A stretch of 64,000 nt of DNA, from NCBI GenBank assembly GCA_036321105.1, contig JAYEPQ010000008.1:11443202-11507201 (forward strand). Direction: 5' to 3'. Below the pieces are notes generated by a model, which was given only the letters and a program-made list of their open reading frames with translations, ran no database searches and was not told the origin of the DNA. The first letter of the stretch is position 1. Each line of letters starts with the position of its first letter. This DNA is from Dracaena cambodiana (taxonomy: Eukaryota; Streptophyta; Magnoliopsida; Asparagales; Asparagaceae). Below, piece by piece: positions 35,164 to 48,204 of the stretch. A program made the translations under genes and the position numbers.

Positions 35164-36480
35164 CGTGGTATTAATTGTTATTTTACTATTAATTGGGCTG
35201 CTGTTTGGGTTGTGCTGGTGCGATGTCAGCTGTTTGTTTTGTGTTCGGTGTTTGTTTAGAAGAGTGGATTACATAAGCAGGTAAAAGGTGTGGATGCAAC
35301 GGAAGGGGAGAGGGTCGGGTGCATGGATAACAGAGTGATACAGCCAACGGACATTGGCTAAAGAGGAATAACCTTGCTCCAATTTATAAAAGGCCTTGAG
35401 TTTGCCTTTTTGTTGAGGCTCAATTTGTATAATCTTTATAAAATTATATGTATGTGAGTCAATTTGAATAATCTTGCTAAAAATATATGTATGTATGAGT
35501 TTGACTAAAAAAAAAAAACAAGACAAAATAGAGTGATATAACTGTGATGGAAAAATCTGGGATTTTTCCGAATATTAAAGCAATCTGACAGTCAATTAGT
35601 TCTCGATGATAGTTGTACTTCTATGTTAAGATCAAGAGAGCATCTAATGGTTTTGCATTTTATAGATGACCTTAGAGAAATAAGTATTTGTTATACTAAT
35701 AAATCTTTTTTATTTATCTCTTCCTCCAATCAGACCTTGCAACTACAGCAACGTCAATGTCAACTCTTATTTCTTTTTTTCTTTTTTCTTTTTTGAAGAT
35801 TAGTTCCTTTGGCCTAGTTACGACTCTCATAACTCACTTCTGTATTGTCCATTCATATCTTTCCTTACCCTCGTGATTGTTGCTCATTCTTTCTCGATGG
35901 TCAACATATTTGTTCTCTCGCCAATTAAGATTGAACTCCATATTTGCAAAATTAGTCAAACTTAGCTTCACATTTGTCATAAGCGAGTGGCTCTGAGGAG
36001 TTCTTGATGATAGTTCTGGCTCTCCTTCTAAGATGAGGTTGGTATCTGGATAATATGCTACAGATCATGCTAATACCTCCTGGAATCCATTCAGCTTAGT
36101 AGCTGTAAATAAATACTGATTCAATAATAAAATTTTCCACTCCTAGAGTTCCAAAATCATATTTTCAAAGACAGAACCATCAAAATTTGCGATGTACCGC
36201 CATATATGCAATCATTTCCATCTGAAATGCTCCAATGTAGTTTTAGTGGAGGCTTAAATCTCAACCTCCCTTATTTCCAGTATTTCTTGACCTCGAGGGG
36301 ATTATAGATCCAAGAGGCTCCAAATCTCCCTCATTTCAAGGATAGCTGATGGAGCTTCTCTAACTTACTAAGTCATGTTCTCAAACATTTGATCATCCAT
36401 GTCCTTTCAAATGCTACAACTCATACAATAAAGAAAATTTTGTTTAGATCTCGTCTTCTTGATGGATCTGAACCCCTTTG
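35164..36480. other. Intergenic DNA 5' of the START gene
   Basis: Contains the presumed promoter of the START gene (no TATA box that I would commit to) and, beyond about 35530, AT-rich DNA with no protein similarity recognised. Confidence 0.4.
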
Positions 36481-36489
36481 CCTTCAAGC

Positions 36490-37115
36490 ACATGAACCAT
36501 GTTAATTTGTTGGCACAATTTCAATGGGGGCCATCGGTGGGCCAAGTAGGCGCAATCGATGGTGCCAGTGCCATTGATAGGCTAGTAATGGCCTACATCA
36601 ATAACGCCATTCGGTGAAACCCATCATCAATAGCGGGGTCAGGTCTATCGACGGAAAGGTGCATTGTTCGGTTTTTAGGTGTCTTTGAAAATGGGCTAAT
36701 CAAGTTCAATTTGACTTAGGGTTGGGTCATATTAATCCTAATCTATAAAAAAAAAAAGGTTTATGATAGGATTTTTCAAAGAAAAGGTAAAGAAGTCTTT
36801 TGCAACCTCTTGAGATTTTGGAGAACTCTCTTTTGCAAATTTTTTGAGAGTTTTGTAGCCATTTTCTTCTCTAGAGATTAATTTGTAATTTTGAGTGATC
36901 TGAGAGATCCAAGATTTGTAATTGTAAACATTACTAATAGTAAAATTTGATTTGGCATATAGATGTGGGATTTCATTCGAATCTCATAAATTCTTCTCTT
37001 GTTTAATTTATTTTATCAATAGAGTTTCTACTTTCATTTTAATTTCAACAAGTCCTAGTTCTCTATTTGCATTATTACTTGTGCTTCTATAACAAGTTGT
37101 ATAAGAGCATTCAGG
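36490..37115 (+). repeat. Copia-type LTR followed by primer-site remnant
   Basis: A block with a polypurine/TATA-like TCTATAAAAAAAAAAAGG (about 36750), leader-like sequence and a terminus CTATAACAAGTTGTATAAGAGC at 37087-37108. That end resembles the usual LTR end followed by TGGTATCAGAGC, the tRNA-Met primer site, with a few substitutions. No coding remnant follows, so this is probably a solo or truncated LTR. Confidence 0.4.
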
Positions 37116-37359
37116 TTTTATTTTTTGGATTTTGGGAAATTAGGGTTATTAGAGATTAATAAAGGTGTAATAGATGATTATCATATTTTTCTTATTTATC
37201 TCTCTCATTCTATCTATTTTTGTATATAAATAATGTTACTCAGATACTTTTAGTTGCATTTGCCGGTTAGGTACTATTGCAGCAAGGATTGTATGAAGCT
37301 AGCTAAAGACCCATAAAACTGAAACCAGAAAGAGTTGAAAAGAAAATCTCGAGGAGTCA

Positions 37360-38650
37360 CAATCAATGTTTTAAAATGTATTTTTATTATGCATGCAGTT
37401 CGGAAGCGCTTGATGCAAAAGCGGATTTCATGGAGATTAAACAGATTACAGAATTATGTAGAATATTAATATTTTAATATATATTAATATAATAATACTG
37501 AAAAACACATATATTGAGTGCTACAAAATTCAAGAACATTAGGAAAAAGTATACAAAAATAGATGATAACCTAATTACCTAATCTAAACATGTTCGTGGT
37601 GTTCAATTATTGATTTCTTTTTTATGTTCATTTGTTTCTCCCCTATAGTGTTTTTTGAATGTCATGATTTCTTTTTTGATAACAAAAAACACCTATCACC
37701 TAATAACTGCTTCACTTAATTTAAAAAATTAAATGCCACACTATCACAAGTTCACGGTGAATTGATTTAGAAAAAGATCAAAAAATTAACAGGTTCGCAG
37801 TGGCCTATCAAAAGTTCATAATAAACTGAATCAACTATTCTAAAAAAAGATAAAAAATTTAACTAAATTTAAACATTACCCTAATCTCAAAAATATTAAT
37901 CAAATTAATCTTCATCAATATTGGAGAGATAAAGTACTTTCCAGTGACCACACAATGCACATGCAGTTGTTTAGCTGAGAGTTTGGCTAAAATTTAGTGT
38001 TATTAGGTTCAGCTGAGACTGAAAAGGATGATCGAAAATTTAAGAGAAAATTGAGAATTTGAAGAGAAAAGAGTTGGCGATCAAAAATTAAAGAGAGAGG
38101 GAGAGAGTTAGATTAGAGTGTGGTGACCAGGTTCATATTAGAGTCAAACCAGTTGGTGATCGAAAATTGAAAAGAAGAGAAGGAGGGATAGTGGGGTGTG
38201 GATGTGGTGAGTGAATCAGGTTAGGATCAACAATCAAAAACTGAAGAGGAGAGAGGGAGAGAGGCACGCGTGGTGGACAATTGGGAAGTGAGAGACGATA
38301 GGAGGTAACGTGAGGCGAGAGATAATTGGAAGCGACGAATAGGGAATTGATCGAGGGCATGAAATGAGAACGAGAGAGGAGAGAGATCGAGGAATTGGAG
38401 ATTGATTGAGAATTTGATTTGGGTGCCCTAGGAGTTGAGGGAAGGGTTTTAGAGAGTGGGTCGGGTTTTTTTCGAATTTAAAACCATAAATAAAGTAAAA
38501 TCGCATGTGGATTATGCAGGTGCATAACCTGCATAATCTATATGCAGAATAATTAATTACATTGTTTATATGGACATGGCGATTTCTCAATTTTATGTAC
38601 ATTTCAAGTCCACATACGATTAATCATCCATATAAAACGATTTTTAGAAC
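37360..38650. mobile_element. Possible TIR transposon remnant
   Basis: Weak inverted ends: GTTTTAAAATGTATTTTTAT near 37369 and, on the opposite strand, GTTCTAAAAATCGTTTTATA near 38650. The interior has repeated GATCGAAAATTGAA phrases (38020-38240) and a palindrome ATTATGCAGGT-GCATA-ACCTGCATAAT at about 38512-38538. No transposase. Superfamily unknown. Confidence 0.3.
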
Positions 38651-38799
38651 ACTAATTACAATATTTAGAATCCAGACATGAAAATCACAAGACAATTTGA
38701 GCTTGAAGATTAAGTACCAGAAAGCCAAAAAGCAGAGGTTCATCTTTGGCGGCTCATTAGCGACAATTGCCGCTGATTGGCAGCAAAATTAAGGATTTA

Positions 38800-39900
38800 C
38801 CAAGTCATCTTTTTGTTTCCAATTTATATGCGGAGTAAGATTCTTTTAGGGATATTGACCATTGTGAATTAGCATTCAGTGCTGTTATTTGGTGAAAAAA
38901 AATGATGAGTCAGCTGCTGATATTTTTTAGAGGGATTTCCTATAATTTTAGGATTCTGTAAGATTATCTGGATTAAGATTTTGAAAATTTTGGGTCCATA
39001 TGTTTGCTATAATCCATGTAAATTGATATGCCTTCTTGTACTTTTTCTTTTATTTACTATTTTAATAAAATTGGGAGATTGAGAGCTAGAGAGGGACAAC
39101 CGGCATATCTAAACTCAATAGATCTTGATTTCTTTATTCTTTCTTAATTTTTTCGTAGGTAATCTTTTTATTTCTTTCGTAGTTTAGATTTAATTACTTT
39201 CATAGTTAGGATTTACTTACTCTCTTAGATTGGGATTTAATTACTTTCTTAGATCAATTAATTTTACTTTCATAAATAAAAATATAAATTTTGTAGTTGA
39301 AATCATGCATAACTAATTTGCATTAATCTTAAGATATAAATAAAATTAAATTAATAATTCTAACATGATGTCTTCTCTTCTTTATAAAAGAATCAATGTT
39401 ATGGTTTCTTATAGATAAGATAAAGATAGAAATTCGTAAATCGTTGCCTTCGGTAGATTATTTTTAATGTGATTTTGGTAATTTATGCTTAGATTAGGAT
39501 TGGAATTTGTTCTCAATATTTTGTCTACATAATTATCAATTTGATATAATTCAGATTAATAAAGTTGTTACATTTTGATGATTTATACTTGCATGCCACT
39601 TGATAGATCATAATTAAAAATAATAAATTAAAACCAAACTAAAAGATTATCCTTTTGATATGTTACTTGATCATGCATCTTTAAAATATAGAAAGAAGAA
39701 AGAATTTTATTATTAGATTATTAGTTTAATGGATTCAAACATCCTAGGTTAAACTTTAGTATAATAAACCGACATCATTTCAATTTTAATTCTCATAGAT
39801 CACAAAACACTCGAGATCCTTGTGGTAATGACCTATTAGCGCTATAATTAACACTGTACATTTGCAGTAATAAATTCACTTCAAGTTTTCAGCCCGTTAC
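38800..39900 (+). repeat. Athila-like gypsy LTR / leader fragment B
   Basis: Colinear with 7340-8387 (shared TTTCATAAATAAAAATA, TTGCATGCCACTTGATAG, GTAATGACCTATTAGCGCTA and GTACATTTGCAG near 39855). It precedes gag remnants of the same orientation, so it is the likely 5' LTR/leader of the element that continues at 40560 and 50855. Confidence 0.55.
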
Positions 39901-40559
39901 TAGAGATCAATAATATTTCTTCCTTTTTCTTGTGTTTTACTAGTTAATAGTCTGTGTTGAGTATACAGGGATAATGAAGCACAAGAACATAGAGGCAAAA
40001 AGTACTCGAGGAGCAACATGGATTAGCTGCAAAAACCTGGCAGCCAAAGCCCTTGCTTTTGGTACTAATTAACGGTAATTGCCGACAATTGGTGACTGTG
40101 GTGAGCCTGCTTCTGCCCATTTTTTATTTTCAGTATTTAGTTTCTAATTTTTCTAAAAAAGAAGTTACTATCTGATATTCGTGGGGTGCATCATTTTTTA
40201 TTTTATCTTTTTGGTAATTGTTGGAGAAAATATGTTGTATTGCATACTTGATTGTTATATTGTTTGTTGCATATTTACTGTAATTGAACTAAGAACATAA
40301 CACAAAAACCTTAGATAATTTCGTTGGCTCAAAAACCACCTTTCATAGTGCATATTATCGGTAAGAATAAAAATCATTAGACATTAGCCTAAGGACTTCC
40401 CAAACATAGTCTTTAGCTTCCGTCTTAGTGTTAGTGCTTAGATAGAAGTGTTTTTTAATTTAGTAGAGTCAATTTTCCATTGTTCACATTTTATTCCATT
40501 CTTTATATAATCTTTCACATCTGACCTCTTCTCTCACTAGTTCTACGATACTTACTCAT

Positions 40560-42652
40560 TCATAGTCATCTTCATTGGTATATGCAATCGTCGGCCCCTG
40601 ATCAACTTGGCCAACTCGTGAGATTAGACTCTATTCTACGCAAGAAGATAGACCAATTGATCATGATTCTTATGATCATTGTTACCCAATGTGCACATAG
40701 TTGCCATCATATATCAAGCTTCTAGAAGCAGTGGGTAAAAATTACGAGCTTAAACTGCAGTATATCAGTATGCTTTCTAACTTTACTGGATCCGATTTAG
40801 ACGACGCATATCTTTTTATCAGTAATTTCTAGAAAGTATGTGTAATGATTAAACCGCAATAGCTATCGAAGGATGCAATTATGGTTCGCTTCATTTTATT
40901 TGCCCTAAAAGATAACTCTAAGAAGGGGCTATGCCTACAGATTCCATCACTTTATGGGACGAACTCGTTACGGTGCTTCTAAGGAAATACTATTCCACGT
41001 ATAAGACAATGGAAATAAGAAACGTCATAAATCAATGCCATCAGATGTAGGGAGAACCTTTCTAAAATTATTTGAAATAGTTTAAAGATCTTTTAGTGTA
41101 GTGCCCCCACCTTGCAATGGAAAAGTGGAAATTGTGTCAAATCGTATGCAAAGGACTCGATTATACTTCCTAAACTCTTCTTAAGTTCACATGTTAAGGG
41201 GAGTTTATGAGAAAGAATAAGAAAGAGGTCTGAGACTTGCTAGAGGATTTAGCATGAAAAACTATATATTGGGATAATCCCACTGGGAAACCCAGCACTT
41301 TGACTTCTACGAATAAGTATGAAATCCATAGTGTAGATAGCTCTATAACTACTATACTAATATTGCCGCTCTTATTAGGAGAGCTGAGGTATTAGAAACT
41401 CCTAGTGCTTCGCAACTAAGTCTAGTTAATCAATTACACTCCCATGTACTTTAATTTCAGTACTCCAAATCACGTTATGGAGGAGTGTCTGCTTCTAATG
41501 AATCTTATGGATCAAATGCCTAACAAAACAATGCTCTATATCCACAACCTATAAACAATTCATATGCTCCAATATATAATCCAGGCTAAAGAAACCACCT
41601 AAATCTCTCATGGAGTCGAGAACAATATTAGGAAATCCCTTACTCTAACATGACTGCTTTAGCTACTGGCCAGTTTCTAAGACTCAAATGCTATGAACCC
41701 TGAGAGCAACCAAATTAGATTACCTGCAATTAATCTTTTCTATTCATAATAGGGGACTAATAATGATCACGATAAGCAACTTTCACCTCTTGCGAAGAAT
41801 GTTGAGAATCTTATTATAGTTTCGTCCAAGCTTGACACTCACATGTAAAATCTTAAGAAAGTGTCAACTGATTTTATTCAGAAAATCGACTAAAAACTAT
41901 TTATGAACTCTTAGTCAATTAAAAGTTTGGAGTAGCAGGTTGGACAACTTGTAAGTCAAATGAATGAATGCATCTAGGATACTTTTGCAAGCCAACCTTT
42001 TAACAAACTGTAATGTCAGTTCCTCTAACTTGATCCAGTCACATATTAACCAATACAATGCCATTCACATGCTCCTATCTGGCAAGCAGGTTGATAACCA
42101 TGTAGCCATGCAAACTGATTCCACTCACATTACACCGCGAGCTACGCTACACTCCTTGATTCCACTACACACATCATCATATTACATTCCATCATCATCA
42201 CCACCATCTCACACCACCCCAAGTAGCACTTCTGAGGAGGCAGACTCCTCAATATCTAATCCTCCTATTAACCAGACATCCAAGTCTAAGGCTCCCTATC
42301 CTAATCGTTTATAAAAACATTCTCCTCAAGTTGAGCTCATTCTTGAATTATTTAAGCAAGTAAATATTAAAAAAATGTATCTCTTCTCGATGCAATCCAA
42401 TAAGTACTTACTTATGGAAAATTCCTAAAGAATCTATGCATGTCGAAGAGGACAATGAACGTTCTAAAGAAAGTCTTTTTAGCTGCTAACATCTTTCCCA
42501 TTCTATACCTAAAGTACAAAGACCCTGGAAATCTGTCTCCTACACAGTACAGTAATTAATAGGGCGTTACTGGATTTAAGAGCTAGTGTCAACTTGCTAC
42601 TTTACTTAGTGTACCAATAGTTAGGATTGGGTGAGTTAAGACCTAGAAGGAT
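40560..42652 (+). pseudogene. Athila-like Ty3/gypsy gag and start of protease (broken)
   Basis: Translation in several frames gives a gag domain (LKLQYISMLSNFTGSDLDD, then IMVRFILFALKDNSKKGL, 40750-40940), the conserved APIYNPG-RNHLNLSW block (about 41570-41615) and LIPLHTSS followed by APYPNRL (42290-42312). The protease active-site region LDLRASVNLLLYLVY follows at 42570-42615 (DLG/A-type site with Gly replaced). Frequent stops; non-functional. The element is cut here by EPRV copy 2 and resumes at 50855. Confidence 0.8.
42551..42652 (+). repeat. 101-bp flanking duplication, left copy
   Basis: Shares GCTAGTGTCAACTTGCTACT and TTGGGTGAGTTA with 50844-50944, about 10 differences in 101 bp. It encodes the Athila-like protease active-site region and abuts the virus end. 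Confidence 0.85.
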
Positions 42653-42653
42653 A

Positions 42654-43394
42654 GCAGGCTTCAAATCTTGATGTTGTCGAATAATGGCAAAGACCTTTTA
42701 ATAGTCCCTCTGTTTTTGCCCATGAAGCTTTATACTCTTGGTTTTGCTTCTTATGCTGCAGTATGATTTGCTTGATCTGGGTTAGCCAATAATTTGCTCC
42801 CTTTAGATCATTTGATTGTAGGGCGCAAAAACACCCATTGATATTTCTGTATGTGTTTTCATCTATGTTTTGAGTTCAAAATTGTACTAGTCTTTCACCA
42901 CTGTGGCTGCAAAAGGTTTTATTGGGGAAACAATTCTTTGTTGTCCTGTAGGACGATTAAATACTTCTGTAGAAGTAGTATTTCCTGTAGAATATACTTT
43001 TCCCTCTGTGGAGGGTTTTGCCTCCGTAGAGGCCTTTGGTTTTTCCTCTGTAGAGAATTTTGCCTCTGTAGAGGCTTTTTAAGCTGATGTTTCAGCTGCC
43101 ACCTTCTTTCCCTTCTTTGTAGTGACATTCTGCCAGGCTGTAGCGGCATGCTGGCTCTTCATTTGCTTCGTCAGTTGCTTGATCTTTTCATTATGTTCTT
43201 GTTCATCTCTGGATAAACGAGCTGCAGCAATATTAGTATAACCAGAATATATTTAACATCATAATTAAATATCTCTAGATATACTACAAGACGAATACGT
43301 CTAAGATTTTCTTCAGGATTATTAACTGTTTTTTCTTAAGAAATTGTGCTACAGACTTGTTGTCTGTTTCTATAACAAAATTTATATAAGTTTA
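42654..43394 (-). repeat. EPRV copy 2: extra copy of RNase H end and following region
   Basis: About 740 bp that duplicate 44724-45475 in the same orientation (end of RNase H, TEAK-type repeats, FNRPTGQQRIV). It lies downstream of the second promoter and joins leader-like sequence at about 43394, so the insert is a rearranged, slightly longer-than-genome copy. Confidence 0.8.
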
Positions 43395-43499
43395 CAGTGG
43401 TTCACCAGTGGTACACACAGAAAGCAGAAAACAAGAAGTGGAAATAAAGGATGCTAAAAATTTACAGAAAAAACTTAAATTACAAAATTCTCGATACCC

Positions 43500-43770
43500 T
43501 CTTCTCAAGAGAAGGTCTCCCTTTATAGTTTTCTCCGAAGTAGTTAGAGTAGTAGGATAGGAAAGAATCTTTTACTTTGCTGAAAAAGTCTCCATTATTG
43601 CAAAAGTGGCTGTCTACTTTATTAAAGTTGTCGGCCAATTTCTCCATTATTGCTAATGGAGGCAAAGGTCTCTGTCTACTTTATTAAAGTTGTCAGCCAA
43701 TCTTTAACTCTGGATGAGGAGGAATCTTTTGAGTTGGTTATGACGTCATTGTTTTCGTCACTTGTGATTC
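43500..43770 (-). promoter_or_regulatory. EPRV copy 2 promoter (TGACG pair and TATA box)
   Basis: On the minus strand a TGACG repeat pair (43741-43765, GTGACG and TGACGTCA) precedes a TATA box CTATAAAGG at about 43524 by some 220 bp. Copy 1 has the same spacing at 17887-18104. Confidence 0.5.
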
Positions 43771-43780
43771 CACCTCGCTT

Positions 43781-44720
43781 CTATTCCCCTAAGTTGAGAT
43801 TCTCCATTGTTTCATCGTCTAGCTCCGCATTATCATCTCCTTGTGCTTCTTGCATGAAGTCTTCTTTTTCTTGTAGGAACTCTCCTTGTGTCTTTGAATC
43901 AGTCCTCTCCAAATGAAGTGACTCTAAGAATCTGGACACCTTTTGGATCCTTTCGTCTGAATCTTCAAATACTGATTCATAATCATATAGTAGGACTATT
44001 TTACCTTCTTGTATGGAATGAGTTCCTGATACAGCTGTGTTGTATGCCATTCTGAAAAACTCCTTTGCTACATACTTTGCTTCATTCTCTGTGTTGAAGT
44101 CATTCCTCGTATATTTTGCAGTCTCATAGTTTGGCTGCTCAAATACTCAATGGTGTTCCCATAACTAGACTGCCGGGTAGAGTTTGATATAATTCCTCTT
44201 TTCGCATACACTCCAGATTCAGAAAAAGAAAGTATTCTGGAATCTGCTTGCATACTTCTTGACACTGTTGCTGAAAATATCCGGAATGAATCCCATATAT
44301 TCTTCGGGATGATTTGTGTTGACATATACTTCATGGACTATTCCAAGCTTTATTTGTCACTGATATAATTTGGAATCTCATTGAAGCATGCCATGAGCCT
44401 CGGCCTCTTGAATTTTTTCAGAATTAATTCTTCCTTTTAAAAATAGGAAGAAATGTCTGTTACTTCTAAATTCCTGAAGAAAACTAGTAACTGGCTGTCT
44501 TCTAACAGATTTTGTTAATTTAGTGTTATCATGTGCTGAATTATTGTTTCAGCCTCTAACTGTTTCAATTTTTCATTCTGAATGTTATAAAATTTTATAA
44601 CTTTCAGAAAATCAGGTATTCTAATACTTACCAGATCAGAAGTATCTAGATTTGAGAAAATTTCTCTCAATCTTCTTTGATCGTCGGAGTTTCCTTGAAA
44701 CAATTCTTCTTCTCTTCTAT
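43781..44720 (-). pseudogene. EPRV copy 2: 3'-terminal ORF, unknown function
   Basis: Same protein as 16975-17868: RIPDFLKVIKFYNIQNEKL (44515-44703), a middle part with several frame changes (about 44068-44510), and EGKIVLLYDYESVFEDSDER to an acidic C-terminus ending ETMENLNLGE (43781). A conserved acidic tail and the conserved RIPDFL and YDY-FEDSDER motifs in both copies show it was a genuine viral protein. No known domain recognised. Confidence 0.65.
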
Positions 44721-44843
44721 TTAAGGCTTCAGATCTTGATGTTGTTGAATACTGGCAGAGACCTTTTAATAGTCCCTCTGTTTTTGCCCATGAAGCTTTA
44801 TATCTTGGTTTTGTTTCTTATGTTGCAGTATAATTTGCTCGAT

Positions 44844-45285
44844 CTAGGTTAGCCAATAATTTGCTCCCTTTAGATCATTTGATTGTAGGGTGCGAAAACA
44901 CCTATTGATCTTGCTGTATGTGCTTTCATTTATATTTTTGAGTTCAGAATTGTACCAGTTTTTCACCACTGTGGCGACAAAAGGTTTTATTGGGGTAACA
45001 ATTCTTTGTTGTCCTCTAGGATGATTAAATACTTTTGTAGAAGTAGTATTTCCTGTAGGAAATACTTTTTCCTCCGTTGAGGGTTTTGCCTCTGTAGAGG
45101 CCTTTGGTTTTTCCTTTGTAGAGGATTTTGCCTCTGTAGAGGCCTTTTCAGTTGATGTTTCAGCTGCCACCTTCTTTCCCTTCTTCGTAGTGACATTCTG
45201 CCAGGCTATAGCGGCCTGTTGCCTCTTCATTTGCTCCGTCAGTTGCTTAATCTTTCATTAATGTCCTCATTCATCTCTGGATAAA
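44844..45285 (-). pseudogene. EPRV copy 2: region after RNase H with STEAK repeats
   Basis: Continues the polymerase polyprotein after RNase H (QLTEQMKRQQAAIAWQN). It contains four to five imperfect copies of a KASTEAKxSTEEKP motif, then ATVVKNWYNSELKNI and a short conserved end. The tandem low-complexity part may be a flexible linker. Function unknown. Confidence 0.55.
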
Positions 45286-45289
45286 AGAT

Positions 45290-45700
45290 CTGCAATATTA
45301 TTATTATAACCAGGAATATATTTAACATCATAATTAAATATCTCTAGATATACTGCAAGACGAATATATCTAAGATTTTCTTCTCAATTATTAACTATTT
45401 TTTTCTTAAGAAATTGTGCTCAGACTTGTTGTCTGTTTTTATAACAAAATTTCTATATAATAAATATATTCTTAAAGATTTGATGGCTAATTTAATAGCT
45501 AATAATTCCATATCATATGTAGAATATTTTATTTGGACTTTGGAAAACTTTCTAGATGTATATGATATTATTTCTTTTTTCTGAGCTATTGGAACTCCTG
45601 CCCAAAACTGATCCGAGACATCAGTTTGGAGGGTTATTAGTTCAACTTCAGAAGGAAAATATAGTATTTTTTGGTCCTTCACCAATGATTTTAATTTTTC
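45290..45700 (-). pseudogene. EPRV copy 2: RNase H
   Basis: Catalytic pattern present: LQTDVSDQFWAG (first Asp), STYDMELLAIKLAI (Glu), VIKTDNKS (second Asp), then DVKYIPGYNNNIADLLSRD at the end. Interrupted by a frameshift between the third site and the end. Degrades the RNA strand of RNA:DNA hybrids during viral reverse transcription. Confidence 0.8.
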
Positions 45701-45839
45701 AATTTCCTTTTCTTCTTCTTTTGTTAGGCTAATTGGAATTTTATCAATATTCCATTTTCTAGGTTGTTCACATATTTACTTTGCTCTATGGTTAATCTTT
45801 CTTGGAGATTTTTAACCTTTTCAGAGAGATTAAGAATGA

Positions 45840-46500
45840 ACTTCTTTCCATAATTTAGAATTCCTAAAAAACTTTGTAGTTCTTTAACGGTTTTAAATGT
45901 AGAAGGATATTCTTTTATTTTCGTATAAATATGTTGTTGTAGCTCAATTTGGCCATTTTTTATATATTTACCAAGGAATTCTATTTCTATTTTACATAAT
46001 TCTATTTTCTCGGATTGAGATTTATTCCATTGTCCAACAGTAAATTTATTACTGTCAATAAATATTGTTTATGTTCTTCCATTGAATTGGAAAAAACCAG
46101 AATATCATCAATATAAACTACTATGAATTGTAGATGTCCAAATATGGAATTCATCCATTTTTGAAGTATTTGTGGGGAATTCTTTAGACCAAAAGGCATT
46201 ACTTTCCATTCATAATATTCTTGAGGACAGCTGAACGCTGTTAGCTCAATGGAGTTTTTATCAGCAAATTTTATTTGCCAAAATTCTGATTTGGCATCAA
46301 ACTTACTGTAATATTTCCCACTTTCTATTTGCTTAATTAATTATTCTGCTGATAGTATGAAATAGCCATCAAACTTCGTACAACTATTAAGCTTTCTATA
46401 ATTTATGACCATTCTACATTTTCCACTTTTTAGTTCTCTGTGATTTCTTACCAAAAATGTTAGAGACGAGTGAGGGCTAGAATTTTTTTGGATTAAATCT
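45840..46500 (-). pseudogene. EPRV copy 2: reverse transcriptase
   Basis: Fingers/palm landmarks: SLTFLVRNHRELKSGKCRMV, NYRKLNSC, KYYSKFDAKSEFWQIKFADK, EYYEWKVMPFGLKNSPQILQ, active site VVYIDDILVFS (about 46105), EEHKQYLLTVINLLL. The YIDD site is intact, but stops and frameshifts break the chain. Caulimovirid-type RT. Confidence 0.85.
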
Positions 46501-46859
46501 AATTTTAAAAGCTCTTTTATTTATACAACAAATTCTTTTTTTATCTGCTGGAGATATCATGATACTATTTACTCTTATCTTTATATTTTTGTGTGGTTCT
46601 AATAATTCTTGTGTACAATACCGAGGAGCTTTTTCAAATAGCTTCAACGGGTTGTCTAAGGGTTCTAACATATTGTGAACTGTTCTTTCAAATTCATTAC
46701 CACGCTGTGTACAAATGTATAGGTATGTTATAGGTATAGACAATTGTATACCATCACCACGCTGTGCTAGCGTAAAGTGAAGTAATAATGGTGCTAGAAA
46801 GGGTACCCGAGGTACCTATATATTATCATGCTCGAAATAGTATTTATTAAATGGTGAAT

Positions 46860-47180
46860 AATTTTAGAGATTATTCATACCGATTATGCAATCACTATCA
46901 AATTCTTTTGATAGTAATGCAAATTGAAATATATATTCTTTCTTAGTACCATGAATATCTGGTATTGTTATAGGTATTTATTTTTTATGGGTGACTAGAA
47001 CTTGTCTACATATAAAGTCATTTAGCATTCCTTTTTTGTCTAAAGGAATCCAATACTGTTGTGGTATAAATGTATTATGTATTAGACCGACTTCTGCTTC
47101 AGAATCTAATAATGCATGTAATGTAAATTCAGGATACGTAGGATTACGTATTGTTAAGGGTATATATATGTAATTGAGAT
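46860..47180 (-). pseudogene. EPRV copy 2: aspartic protease
   Basis: FTLHALLDSEAEVGLIHNTF (about 47070-47130) matches the retropepsin active-site region, with DSG changed to DSE, followed by CIIGMNNL. Cleaves the viral polyprotein in functional relatives; this one would be inactive. Confidence 0.65.
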
Positions 47181-47539
47181 TTTCTTTTTAAATCAATTTT
47201 ATTTATTCTTTCTCCTTTATTCATGAGAATTTTCCACTGGAAGTCTCACAAAATTTGTATTTTGTAAATCTAAGATACGTTGTGTTCGTCCCTCAATGGG
47301 TTGTTCATTTTCATCTTCTATAGAAACACTATATCTTGGTATTTCAAGATTTGTAGGAGTTTGTGTCCTCCTATAATCAATGCTTTTATTTCTAGTTACT
47401 CTGGGTTATATATTAGATATCAGATTTATTATTGTTGTGGAAATGGTATTTCCTGAAGCTATGAATTGCTCTATAGGTGAAGCAATTTTTGTTTTTAGGA
47501 TTTTATAAATATCTGCATTTCGTTATCATATTTTATATG

Positions 47540-48190
47540 TCTAATATCCACTAATCTTGGTTGGATAATCTTCCCATTGTCAACTTCAAATAGTCTAACG
47601 AATTGTTTAGGAGTTAATGATTTAAATGTTGTAGTATCAATTAGGGCCATACAATGTTCCCATTGTATTCCCAATACTTTAGAACCAGGTAAAACTTTTA
47701 TACCCTTGAAACTAATGGATAAAAAATAGACTTTGTCTATATTTTTGTTATTTAGGCTTGTACAGAAATCTGAAGTATATTTTCTCCAAATATTCTATTA
47801 GCTAGATTAGATTTGGCGCCACCCATTAAACTATTTAATGGATTGTTTATAATGCGCTCATCTAGGCATGCTATAATTATAGGCGTGTCTATACCAGATC
47901 TAAATAATCTAGTTATTTTGATTTGTATTAATCCAATATGAAGATACTTCATTTTTGGATATTTCTTTCGTAGTTTATCTATTTGTTTTTCATTGATGAG
48001 TTTTACAGATGTAAATTTTTTTCTCCCCTTAATTCAACATTACCTTGCATTCTTTCGAATACATAAGTACGTTTATTAAGGAATATTGATTTGAATTGTG
48101 ATGATTTATATACATTTTTTATCTGTATGTGGGATAGCATCTTTCAAGATCTTTATCTGTAATGATGAATTGCTCTCCTATACTATCTTG
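47540..48190 (-). pseudogene. EPRV copy 2: movement protein
   Basis: 30K-superfamily core: MKYLHIGLIQIKITRLFRSG, IIIACLDERIINNPLNSLMG (47752-47952), followed by NIDKVYFLSISFKG and VLGIQWEHCMALIDTT after a frameshift. Cell-to-cell movement through plasmodesmata in related viruses. Placed after the capsid and dUTPase-like parts of the polyprotein. Confidence 0.75.
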
Positions 48191-48204
48191 AATACTTTCA
48201 TTTT

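Noticed and set aside
43781..44703. Calling the terminal ORF a CaMV-type translational activator/inclusion protein
   Set aside because: Position fits, but I cannot see the conserved activator motif, so I left it as unknown.
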